From positions 1 to 64,000 of the forward strand of contig CANHGS010000019.1 of NCBI GenBank assembly GCA_947460595.1: a stretch of 64,000 nucleotides of DNA. The letters run 5' to 3'. Below are positions 46,226-54,744 of the stretch, in pieces. This DNA is from Bacteroidota bacterium. GTDB taxonomy: Bacteria; Bacteroidota; Bacteroidia; Chitinophagales; Chitinophagaceae. Position 1 is the first letter of the stretch; the number at the start of each line of letters is the position of its first letter. The notes under the pieces are model-generated. The model saw only the letters and a program-made list of their open reading frames with translations. It ran no database searches and was not told the DNA's origin. The translations under genes were made by a program, and so were the position numbers.

Positions 46226-46247
46226 ATATTCACTAACTTTATTTCAG

Positions 46248-46649
46248 ATGACCAATCGTTTCATAGAAGAAGAAATCATATTTAGTACTGCTTTGCTAGA
46301 AGAGCTAGGGGACAATCAGAGCGTACTAATCATCCTGAATTTCTTTTTGACCAGTACTCCAAAAGATCTAAAAGAATTACAAGAATATATCGCCCAAAAA
46401 AAATTTCAAGAAATTTATAAGAAAGCACACAAATTAAAAGGTGCTGTTGCTATGTTAAAGGCGCAGAAAATGGTTGAAGTCCTGCTCTTACTTGAAACTG
46501 CCGCTGAAATTGACCAGAATATAATAATGATAGAAAGTCTGGCAGCTATCTTAATTAAGATGTACCAGGTTTTAGAAAAACAAATGCTAGAAGCAATAGC
46601 TATTTTAAAATGGGAGTTGGATCAGAGCCCTCAAAAAAACTTATTTTGA
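46248..46649 (+). CDS. Histidine phosphotransfer (Hpt) domain protein
   Basis: A 133-residue all-helical protein. The phosphorylatable His is H61 in KKAHKLKGAVAML, the standard Hpt motif. The domain spans ~15-120 with the expected four helices (FFLTSTPKDLKELQEYI; MVEVLLLLETAAEI). It would shuttle phosphate between a hybrid kinase and a receiver. The receiver-only protein encoded 20 bp downstream is the obvious partner. No histidine kinase lies in the window, so the input is elsewhere. The linked downstream gene suggests the relay controls envelope-polymer synthesis. Confidence 0.85.
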   Translation: MTNRFIEEEIIFSTALLEELGDNQSVLIILNFFLTSTPKDLKELQEYIAQKKFQEIYKKAHKLKGAVAMLKAQKMVEVLLLLETAAEIDQNIIMIESLAAILIKMYQVLEKQMLEAIAILKWELDQSPQKNLF

Positions 46650-46669
46650 ACAGTTTTTAATGATACAAT

Positions 46670-47035
46670 ATGAAAATTCTTGTTGCAGAAGATGATACTA
46701 TGTTGCTAAAGACCATTGAACTCAAATTGAAAAAGGAAGGATATGAGGTCTTTACAACTGCAGATGGAAGAGAGACACAAAAAGAAATTCTCAAAATCCG
46801 TCCAGATATGATTATTACAGATGTAATGATGCCCTATGCTTCTGGATTGGAAATAGTAAGTATGGTTAGACAAAAATTGAATTGGAAAATTCCCATTATC
46901 ATCTTGTCTTCTATGGAGCAGGAAGCCGTAGTGATGAATGCGTTTGGACTAGGGGCAGATGATTATATTACCAAACCATTTAGTCTAAATGAACTAGCCA
47001 TTAGGGTAAAGCGGCTCTTGAACAGGCCTAGATAA
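46670..47035 (+). CDS. Receiver-only response regulator
   Basis: A 121-residue single CheY-like domain. The acidic pocket is D8-D9 (VAEDDT), the phospho-acceptor is D51 (IITDVMMP), a Ser sits at 80-81 (IILSS) and the conserved lysine is K102 (YITKPFS). No output domain follows, so it must act by protein contact, as CheY-type or Spo0F-type proteins do. It lies 20 bp after the Hpt gene. Possible outputs are the adjacent HEAT-repeat protein or the glycosyltransferase fusion (inference). Confidence 0.9.
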   Translation: MKILVAEDDTMLLKTIELKLKKEGYEVFTTADGRETQKEILKIRPDMIITDVMMPYASGLEIVSMVRQKLNWKIPIIILSSMEQEAVVMNAFGLGADDYITKPFSLNELAIRVKRLLNRPR

Positions 47036-47057
47036 GACAACCATCTAATATTTATAT

Positions 47058-48257
47058 ATGTTAATAAATGGGTTTAAATACAATAGCCATTATGCCTTTG
47101 GAACCCTGATGGTTTTATTCTTTCTATTGCCACTGTGGATGAGTATTTATTGGTATCTAAGTCCTAATAGAAAATTGGTAGTAGCCATTATTGACAAATC
47201 GTTATACGCTGAGCAGGGTAAACAACATGTGTCATTGAATTGGGTATTGGGACAAGAGAAGTTTAGCAAGACAAACAGACAGCAATACCAGCAAACAAAA
47301 GACTACTTTGGCTTTTTTAATTCTAATAAAGAAAAGTTTGTTTTAAAAGGGCTGGAGCAATTTTCTGCCAATCAGCTAGAGCAGTTAAGTAAAAATGCAG
47401 ATTTAGCTTATTTTACCAATTCATACGGGGCTTTTAAAAATGATGTACAAGGCCAAGTGGATCAGGGCAATGGTCTGCTTCTTCAACAGACTGGCATGAG
47501 TTCACAAGATTTTCAATTGCTTAGTTCCATGAAGTCTAAGGGGAAATTGGTAATTGTAGCATTCAATGCAATGGCAGCTCCCACATCACCTCAAGTTAGG
47601 AGCAATTTTGAATTGCTTTTTGGGATTAAATGGACAGGATGGATTGGGCGATATTTTACCAGCTTTGATACTAGTAAAAACAAAGAACTTCCCAATTGGT
47701 TAATCAATGACTATAAGGCACAGCACAAGGGAATTTGGCCATTTAAAAAGGGAGGCATTGCTTTTGTGCATTCAGATAAAAGCATTGTTATTTTGGAAGA
47801 GGAAATGGATTTAACTAGCCCTTATCCAGAAATTATGGCAACTAGTGAAGGGGTATCTAAGTTTCATTTAAAGGAAAGTACCACCTATACGTATTGGTTT
47901 GATATTATGGATTTTGATCATAATGCCAATCATGCGGCAGCTAGCTTTAAAATCAATACCAATGACAAGGGAGCAACCATTATGGCTAATGCTAAAATTC
48001 CTACTAGTTTTCCTGCAATTACCTTGCACCAAAAAGATGCTTATCAATTTTTTTATCTGTCTACCGATTTTTCGGAAAATCCAATTGGTATCAAATCTGC
48101 CTATTTTAAAGGCATAAAATTGTTCAAACCTTTCTTATACAATTCAAGCGATAGGATGGATAGAAGGGCATTTTTTTGGGAAATCTATGAACCCTTGCTT
48201 ACCAATATTTTGAATGATTATTATCATTTAAAATACGGTTCTCAATTAGCAGAATAG
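47058..48257 (+). CDS. Membrane-anchored periplasmic protein of the Hpt/GT2 locus, unknown function
   Basis: A 399-residue protein with one N-terminal transmembrane segment (residues ~13-33, YAFGTLMVLFFLLPLWMSIYW) and a periplasmic body. The body opens with a strand LVVAIIDKSL and contains GKLVIVAFNAMAAPTSPQVRS, which reads like a Rossmann-type or class-I amidotransferase-like fold without an evident Cys nucleophile. No firm family assignment is possible. It is third in the Hpt-receiver operon, 22 bp downstream. Its last 16 bases overlap the end of the convergent GT2-LTA-synthase gene, so expression of the two may interfere. Confidence 0.6.
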   Translation: MLINGFKYNSHYAFGTLMVLFFLLPLWMSIYWYLSPNRKLVVAIIDKSLYAEQGKQHVSLNWVLGQEKFSKTNRQQYQQTKDYFGFFNSNKEKFVLKGLEQFSANQLEQLSKNADLAYFTNSYGAFKNDVQGQVDQGNGLLLQQTGMSSQDFQLLSSMKSKGKLVIVAFNAMAAPTSPQVRSNFELLFGIKWTGWIGRYFTSFDTSKNKELPNWLINDYKAQHKGIWPFKKGGIAFVHSDKSIVILEEEMDLTSPYPEIMATSEGVSKFHLKESTTYTYWFDIMDFDHNANHAAASFKINTNDKGATIMANAKIPTSFPAITLHQKDAYQFFYLSTDFSENPIGIKSAYFKGIKLFKPFLYNSSDRMDRRAFFWEIYEPLLTNILNDYYHLKYGSQLAE

Positions 48258-51200
48258 CGTAATAAAAGCGTGTCAGGAATTAATTTTAAATTTCCAATGA
48301 ATTGGTCATTTTTTGATTTGAATCTATTAAATCCAGCTTTTAGTTGGTTAGACTTTTCTGCATCAGTAACAGGGGTTAAATCCATATTAGCAGCTATTTT
48401 GAAAAGGTTGTTCTGATTTATCCAATAATTCCCTTGTACAAAATCTACCATATCTGTTTTTGTCTGCATAAAAGGATACGCGTGTATATTTCTAAATTGA
48501 CGTGCCGTGTCCAATCCGCTTCCCATCCAAGCTACTGTATTGGGTAATTGAAGTTGATAGCTTTTCTGTAGCCAAGCTAAAAGACTTGGAGCAATATCAA
48601 AATGAGTAGAAATGGAAGAAAATTTAGCAGTGCGTTTTAATAAAGGAGAATAAATCATCAATGGCACATGGTACCTATCTAGTTTATTACTCATGGGAAT
48701 TTCAGGCATCCGATGGTCACCTGTAATTAAGAAGACCGTATTGTTGAAGTCAGGTCTTTGTTGGTAGGATCTAATAAAATTACCAATTGCTTCATCCATA
48801 TATAGAATACTAGCATATTGATAACTATAATTACGATAATTTGCTTTTTGATCTTCCGTAAATCCTAACTCAGACATTCGTTCTGTAAATTTTTGCAAAT
48901 AGGCTTCTTGCTCATTAATCAAAAAAGGATTGTGTGTTGAAACTGTGAGCACTACACTAAGTTGGGGTTTTGTACTGTCTTGAGCAGTAAGAAGAAATCT
49001 GTTAAAGAGATCCTTATCTCCATATCCCCAACTAAATCCTTTAGAAGAAGGCATTTTAGTATATCCAACCGGGAAATTGGTTTGGTCATAAATATGATCT
49101 ACTTTGTTTTTGGTCAGAAATTGTTTCATATTGTCAAACTGCGAATCGCCCCCATAGAAAAAGCTAGTTTGATAGCCATTTTTTTTGAGTAGGTTAATCA
49201 ATGAAAAATGACCAGGCATAGCTTCTCCAAATTCGTTGAAACCATTTTTTGCAAAGGGAAGAGAGGAAATCAAAGAAGGAAGCACAGCAAATGTTCTTCC
49301 CCCTTGACTAAGAAAATTCTCCCAATACAAACTTTTGCCAGAAAGACTATCAAGGTTTGGTGTAAAATTGCCCAAGTATCCACCACTATTGGTAAATGCT
49401 CTTCCCAAACCTTCCACCAATAAAATGACAATATTGGGCTTGTGTAGTCCTTTTTCAAAATAGGGAGAAAGTACATCAGCACTACTGTCTACTTTGTGTA
49501 AGAATGGATAATTAGACTCGTCTACATATTTAAACTTAGCTAATGCTGCTTGATTGGTCCAATCTATAACACCCCCAAGATAGTTTGACGCATAAATGTC
49601 ATATTCTTCCTCTGGAGGAAAGAAATGTAACCAGGTAGATTTAAAAAAATAGTGTGACTTATTAATTGAAAGATTGTTGCTGGCTTCCTTACTAGGCATC
49701 CAATCTTCAATTTGTTCTGGTAGACTACTTAAAAAATTGACAGCCATTAACACTATAACTAAGTAGCCAAAAATGGGTCTGGGTTTTACCTTTTGGGGTA
49801 TGGCAATCAAAGCGGCCGATGCACCAAGGGTGATTAAACTGCCTGCTAGTAAAAGGGTAATTGGAATGCCGCCTGCAGCACCAATGGTTTGTTTAATATC
49901 TGCAATACTATACCCCCATAGGTCTGCCCCCAAAGGTACCAGCGTACTTACAAAATATTGAGAAAGTGATAACTGAACTAAGATTAAACAGATAGCACTC
50001 ATGATAAAAAACAGTTTGCCTAAACCAGGATGTATTAATACCAACAAAAAATAGATTGGAAATAACCAACCAAGTGTTATTATCCCATAAACCAAATCTT
50101 TGGCAAGTGCATTGATGAATACTAATCCAAAATTAGTAGCTAATCCATGTTGGTAATAGTCCATACCCAATTCAAAAAACCTGCCAAGTAAACAGAAGCC
50201 TCCAAAGATTAATGCCAATGATAGAAACTTGCTATAAGCACCAGATAATGCTTTAGTTGTTGAACCTAATAGGGGTATTAGGTATTTTTCTACTATCCAT
50301 TTGGGCTTATCAGTTGTTTTAAGGGAGGTTAACTGATGTATTCTAGTAGGTAAATTGTTAGAACTGGAGGATGCGGAAACGGTTTGTATTTTTTTAGTAA
50401 ATCCTTGTCTCGTCATTTCTCCCCATGACTTGTTATTAGTAATTAAATTCCAATATCCCTTAATGCCGCTCCACACCAAAAAAGGGTGAAAGAAAAATGG
50501 TTCTGTGGCCGCAGTAAACATTAAGCGCATAATATCTATCCTTCTTTTATACTGATTAAAAGAAGCTACCTCCATTAATATGGCAAATGCAGAATAGAGG
50601 TATACAAAAAATACAATAAATAAAGATAAACCAAAGAAGACCCCCCAGTCTAAATGACCAGTTAATGCCATGATGATAAAAGTAAAAAAGCCAAAGAATT
50701 CAAAAATAGGCGCACACATTTCAAATAAAAACCAATAGGGATAACTGATCATGCCTAGTAATCGATACCTGGGATTAAAGAACATGACTTTGTGCATTTT
50801 TAGGGTTTCAAAAGTTCCCCTGAGCCACCTATTTCTTTGTCTTCCTAAAATGGTATGGTTAGAAGGCACTTCTGTCCAACACAAAGGGTCCGGAATATAC
50901 CGTATAATATAATCTTCATTGCGTTCCTCCATATACCTGCGCATGCGCACAACTAGTTCCATGTCTTCACCTACCGTGTTGTGATTATATCCTCCGCACG
51001 CAATAGCAATTTCTTTATCAAAAGCTCCAAAAGCTCCAGAGATAAGTAGTAATCCATTCAACCTACTCCAAGCCATTCTGCCTAAAATAAAAGCACGTAT
51101 GTATTCTAATATTTGAATTCTTGGCAAATAGTCTTCTGGTAATGTAACTTTTAGTAGTCGTCCTTCTTCTACTATACAACTATTGGCTACCCTAATAACT

Positions 51201-51814
51201 CCTCCTGTGGCAATCACTTTTTTCTTGTTCTGTTCCATAAAAGGCTTTACCATTTTGAGTAAAGCATCCTGCTCCAAAATGCAATCCACATCTATACAGA
51301 CCAAGTATTTTTTAGACGAAATATTAATACCAACATTGAGTGAATCGGCTTTGCCTCCATTGAATTTGTCAACTACAATGAGTTTGTTGTGAATATTATT
51401 TCTGCTCTTATAAACTCCTCTTACTTCTTTTGTAACAATTTTTTTATCAATAAATAGGTCTACCCTTACCAGATCAAATGCCTTAATCAACTTTTCTAAG
51501 GAATCATCTTTACTGCCATCATTAACAATAATTACTTCTAAGTTGGTATAAAAAATAGACAGAAGTGAACGTACGTTTTCAACAATTGTTTTTCCTTCAT
51601 TATAGGCTGGCGCAATAATACTTACGGTTGGTGCATGAATAGAAGAGGCCAATAATCTATAGTCTGTAAATCTATTTTTCTGCATGTATTTGGTAGTTTC
51701 TCCAATAGAAAAAAGACCTAGAAATACATAAGAAACTAATAATAATAGTGAATAGGCAAAGATGATTACTGTTAGTATATCTAGCAATATGTCAGTAAGC
51801 TGGTTCCCATTCAT
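48242..51814 (-). CDS. GT2 glycosyltransferase-LTA synthase-like fusion
   Basis: An 1190-residue membrane protein of two enzymes. N-terminus: a TM helix (~10-35), then a GT2 catalytic domain (~60-345) with PAYNEGKT (69-76), the CIDVDC metal motif (D175, D177), the acid GED (282-284) and RQRNRW (325-330). These are the D,D,D,QxxRW features of processive glycan synthases. TM helices follow (~355-415). C-terminus: about five TM helices (~530-700), then an extracytoplasmic LtaS-like domain (~790-1150) with metal ligands E801, D1033 and H1034, the nucleophile T841 in GGRTF, and H961 in STHNPF. All LtaS catalytic residues look present. It may build a glycan and modify it with phosphoglycerol. The start overlaps the HEAT gene stop (ATGA). 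Confidence 0.85.
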   Translation of the reverse strand: MNGNQLTDILLDILTVIIFAYSLLLLVSYVFLGLFSIGETTKYMQKNRFTDYRLLASSIHAPTVSIIAPAYNEGKTIVENVRSLLSIFYTNLEVIIVNDGSKDDSLEKLIKAFDLVRVDLFIDKKIVTKEVRGVYKSRNNIHNKLIVVDKFNGGKADSLNVGINISSKKYLVCIDVDCILEQDALLKMVKPFMEQNKKKVIATGGVIRVANSCIVEEGRLLKVTLPEDYLPRIQILEYIRAFILGRMAWSRLNGLLLISGAFGAFDKEIAIACGGYNHNTVGEDMELVVRMRRYMEERNEDYIIRYIPDPLCWTEVPSNHTILGRQRNRWLRGTFETLKMHKVMFFNPRYRLLGMISYPYWFLFEMCAPIFEFFGFFTFIIMALTGHLDWGVFFGLSLFIVFFVYLYSAFAILMEVASFNQYKRRIDIMRLMFTAATEPFFFHPFLVWSGIKGYWNLITNNKSWGEMTRQGFTKKIQTVSASSSSNNLPTRIHQLTSLKTTDKPKWIVEKYLIPLLGSTTKALSGAYSKFLSLALIFGGFCLLGRFFELGMDYYQHGLATNFGLVFINALAKDLVYGIITLGWLFPIYFLLVLIHPGLGKLFFIMSAICLILVQLSLSQYFVSTLVPLGADLWGYSIADIKQTIGAAGGIPITLLLAGSLITLGASAALIAIPQKVKPRPIFGYLVIVLMAVNFLSSLPEQIEDWMPSKEASNNLSINKSHYFFKSTWLHFFPPEEEYDIYASNYLGGVIDWTNQAALAKFKYVDESNYPFLHKVDSSADVLSPYFEKGLHKPNIVILLVEGLGRAFTNSGGYLGNFTPNLDSLSGKSLYWENFLSQGGRTFAVLPSLISSLPFAKNGFNEFGEAMPGHFSLINLLKKNGYQTSFFYGGDSQFDNMKQFLTKNKVDHIYDQTNFPVGYTKMPSSKGFSWGYGDKDLFNRFLLTAQDSTKPQLSVVLTVSTHNPFLINEQEAYLQKFTERMSELGFTEDQKANYRNYSYQYASILYMDEAIGNFIRSYQQRPDFNNTVFLITGDHRMPEIPMSNKLDRYHVPLMIYSPLLKRTAKFSSISTHFDIAPSLLAWLQKSYQLQLPNTVAWMGSGLDTARQFRNIHAYPFMQTKTDMVDFVQGNYWINQNNLFKIAANMDLTPVTDAEKSNQLKAGFNRFKSKNDQFIGNLKLIPDTLLLRYSAN

Positions 51815-52959
51815 GGCATACTGATTATGTGTTGGAAAATGCGTTGAAAGGGCTCAGGCGCTGACAAGGTTTTTTCTTTTAACAAGTGGATGCCTTTTTT
51901 GGAACAGTGAACCAATGCCGCTGCTGCTTTTAATTTGATGGTATCATCTGGGTGGTCTAGTAAAGCCTCTATTTTATCTGATTCTTCCGCTGTTGCCAAT
52001 AGTCGCATGGCATCTAGGATTAAGATTTGGTTGTTCCGACTTGCGTCTTTAAAATAATCCAATAAAATGGTTGGAGTAAACTGGTCTTCAAGTTGTATAA
52101 TGGCTTTTACTGCTTGGCTTCTTACTTCAGCAGATGCGTGGTACAAGCTAGCTTTTAAAGCGTCTATTAAACCAAGTTGTTGGTATTCATAAGTTAGCCT
52201 TAGTGCAAAAATGACTACCGTGTGGTTTTCTGCATTTAACCATCCTGGAATTTTATGACTCAAATCAGATTTTTTTGGAAACAATTTCAGTTGTTCTAAT
52301 AATTTCAATTGTTGCCATTCGGTAATAGGATGGCTTACAAAGTCTAGAAATTGAAGGCCTTTGAATCCAATAAGATGAACCACTGCAATTTGAGCTTCCA
52401 TTCTAACAAATTCATCTTTGCTATTGGTGAATTGTTCAATGAGTTCATAGCAATCCCTTTGTTCCATCATATATAATTCCTGAATGCCCCTTGCTTTTTT
52501 ATACCAAGGTTGACCCTTTCTGATTTTTTTCAAGGAATAATTTTTCAGACCAAGTTCTCCATAGAGGTGGACCATTTTTTCTGCAGCTTCACCTGAATAG
52601 TTTTGTTTGCACCTGATTAGTTCATCTATACAATACTGTCTAGCCAAGGGGTCTTCAACAATCTTTCCTATTTTGGCCACTATCTTTTTTGATGCCAAAG
52701 CGTCTTCAATTAAGATAGTAGTGATAAGAGGCTCTAGTAAATTCTTAATGGCTAAAATTTTAAAATGCCTATGTTTTTTTTGGTATAAAATAGTATATAT
52801 GGCAACCACTACAATTGCAATCATTCCAATCATGATCTTGAGAAGCGTATTAAGTGTTTCTTGATCAAAAAGTTTGTCTAAAAGACTTATTCTACCCAGT
52901 AGTAAATTGTCAAAAGAAGGCAGTAATGATTCAACAAGTATATGGGCTATTTCAGTCAT
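51811..52959 (-). CDS. Membrane-anchored HEAT-repeat protein
   Basis: A 382-residue protein starting at the ATG at 52959 (MTEIAHILVESLL); an earlier ATG would add an odd 36-residue leader. One TM helix lies at about 38-60 (IMIGMIAIVVVAIYTILY). The cytoplasmic rest is all-helical with HEAT/armadillo-type repeats (VRSQAVKAIIQLED; TIKLKAAAALVHC). HEAT scaffolds bind partner proteins. Its TGA stop overlaps the start codon of the GT2-LTA-synthase gene (4 bp ATGA), so the two are translationally coupled. A role as a scaffold for the synthase or for the receiver protein is inferred. Confidence 0.78.
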   Translation of the reverse strand: MTEIAHILVESLLPSFDNLLLGRISLLDKLFDQETLNTLLKIMIGMIAIVVVAIYTILYQKKHRHFKILAIKNLLEPLITTILIEDALASKKIVAKIGKIVEDPLARQYCIDELIRCKQNYSGEAAEKMVHLYGELGLKNYSLKKIRKGQPWYKKARGIQELYMMEQRDCYELIEQFTNSKDEFVRMEAQIAVVHLIGFKGLQFLDFVSHPITEWQQLKLLEQLKLFPKKSDLSHKIPGWLNAENHTVVIFALRLTYEYQQLGLIDALKASLYHASAEVRSQAVKAIIQLEDQFTPTILLDYFKDASRNNQILILDAMRLLATAEESDKIEALLDHPDDTIKLKAAAALVHCSKKGIHLLKEKTLSAPEPFQRIFQHIISMP

Positions 52960-53178
52960 GCAATAATTTGTTGCTCTAGCAAGCACTATCTTGAAGTTAA
53001 TATAATGCTGCAAGTTAACTAAGCATGATCCTGCGTCATGGTAATTATGCTTCAATAAATGTAGCAATCGGTTATTTGAATGATAATATCCTAAACAATG
53101 CTCCGTTTATCATATAGAAGCCTTTGAATTTTTTTGTTTAGCAGCTTTTGGTTATTTTAAACATCCAAAATCAAACTC

Positions 53179-54744
53179 ATGAGAAAACAAATCTTTTTTA
53201 TTAGGCTGGCTGTAACAGCTTCATGTATCTTGTTCATGGCTATTTCAAATGCCCAATCTACTGATGCATTAATTGATAGTATGGTTGCTGAAGCATTTAA
53301 ACACAGCCAATTAGAACCATTGGCCAAAGAATTGATAGACGGAATTGGCCCTAGATTGGTGGGTAGCCCCCATATGCAAAAAGCTAATGATTGGGCAGTT
53401 GAAAAATACAAATCTTGGGGTATCAATGCCCGTAATGAGCAATGGGGAGAGTGGCGTGGTTGGGAGCGTGGGGTATCACATATTGATATGGTTTACCCAA
53501 GGGTTAAAAGTTTAGAAGGAATGCAACTGGCATGGAGCCCAAGCACAAAGGGAAAGGCCAAAACAGGAGAAGTGATTATTTTACCTGATCTATTAGACAG
53601 TATTGCCTTTGCTAACTGGTTGCCTAATGTGAAAGGGAAATATGTTATGATTTCTATGAATCAACCAACGGGTAGGCCAGACTACAACTGGCAGGAATTT
53701 GGTACAAAGACGTCTTTTGATAATATGAAAGCCAATCGCGCAGCTCAAACAGAAGCATGGCGCAAAAGAATTGCCAATACGGGATATACCAATAGAACAT
53801 TGCCTGTTGCATTAGAAAAAGCAGGAGCTATTGGCATTGTCATGAGTAATTGGTCTTCTGGTTTTGGCGTAAACAAAATTTTTAGTGCATATACCAAGAA
53901 GATTCCTACTGTTGATCTTTCTCTAGAAGATTATGGATTGGTTTATAGACTAACCGAATCAGGGGCAGCTCCCAAGATTAGTGTTAGGGCGGATTCCAAG
54001 GAAAACGGCGTTGTTCCCACTTTTAATACCATTGCAGAAATTAGAGGTACAGAAAAGCCAAATGAATACGTAATGTTGTCTGCTCATTTTGATTCATGGG
54101 ATGGTGCGGCAGGTGCAACTGATAATGGTACGGGTACCCTTACCATGATGGAAGCCATGCGCATACTCAAGAAATATTATCCCAATCCCAAACGCACCAT
54201 ACTGGTGGGACATTGGGGCAGTGAGGAGCAGGGTCTTAATGGATCCAGAGCATTTGTAGAAGATCATCCTGAAATTGTCAATAATTTACAAGCATTGTTT
54301 AACCAAGATAATGGTACTGGAAGGGTAGTGAATATTTCTGGTCAAGGATTTGAAAAAGCCAAGGAATTTATTCCAAGATGGTTGTCAAAAGTTCCCGAAG
54401 ATATTCGTAAACCAATTGTAACTAGTTTTCCGGGAACACCGGGTGGTGGTGGATCTGATTTTGCTTCTTTTGTAGCAGTGGGTGCACCAGGATTTTCATT
54501 AAGTTCATTGAACTGGTCTTATTTTAATTACACCTGGCATACCAATAGAGATACCTATGATAAAATTGTCTTTGACGATGTGAAAAATAATGCTGCCCTA
54601 GCAGCGATTATGGCATATATGGCATCGGAAGATCCAGAGAAAACTTCTCGTGAAAAAGCCGTTCTTCCGGCAAACCCACAAACAGGAAGAACTGCGGCTT
54701 GGCCGGCACAGGTAAAAGCTACCAGAAAGGGTGGGATTGACTAG
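53179..54744 (+). CDS. M28-family aminopeptidase with PA domain
   Basis: A 521-residue secreted zinc peptidase; a signal peptide ends near residue 25 (SNAQ). A protease-associated insert (~110-250) precedes the M28 core. Zinc ligands are visible as H (LSAHFDSW), the bridging D (GATDNGTG), the E-E pair (GSEEQGLNGS), D (FNQDNGTG) and H (YTWHTNRDTYD). The set is complete, so activity is expected. It trims N-terminal residues from peptides in the periplasm. Its TAG stop lies in CTAG, which also encodes the stop of the convergent DUF5723 gene. Confidence 0.9.
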   Translation: MRKQIFFIRLAVTASCILFMAISNAQSTDALIDSMVAEAFKHSQLEPLAKELIDGIGPRLVGSPHMQKANDWAVEKYKSWGINARNEQWGEWRGWERGVSHIDMVYPRVKSLEGMQLAWSPSTKGKAKTGEVIILPDLLDSIAFANWLPNVKGKYVMISMNQPTGRPDYNWQEFGTKTSFDNMKANRAAQTEAWRKRIANTGYTNRTLPVALEKAGAIGIVMSNWSSGFGVNKIFSAYTKKIPTVDLSLEDYGLVYRLTESGAAPKISVRADSKENGVVPTFNTIAEIRGTEKPNEYVMLSAHFDSWDGAAGATDNGTGTLTMMEAMRILKKYYPNPKRTILVGHWGSEEQGLNGSRAFVEDHPEIVNNLQALFNQDNGTGRVVNISGQGFEKAKEFIPRWLSKVPEDIRKPIVTSFPGTPGGGGSDFASFVAVGAPGFSLSSLNWSYFNYTWHTNRDTYDKIVFDDVKNNAALAAIMAYMASEDPEKTSREKAVLPANPQTGRTAAWPAQVKATRKGGID

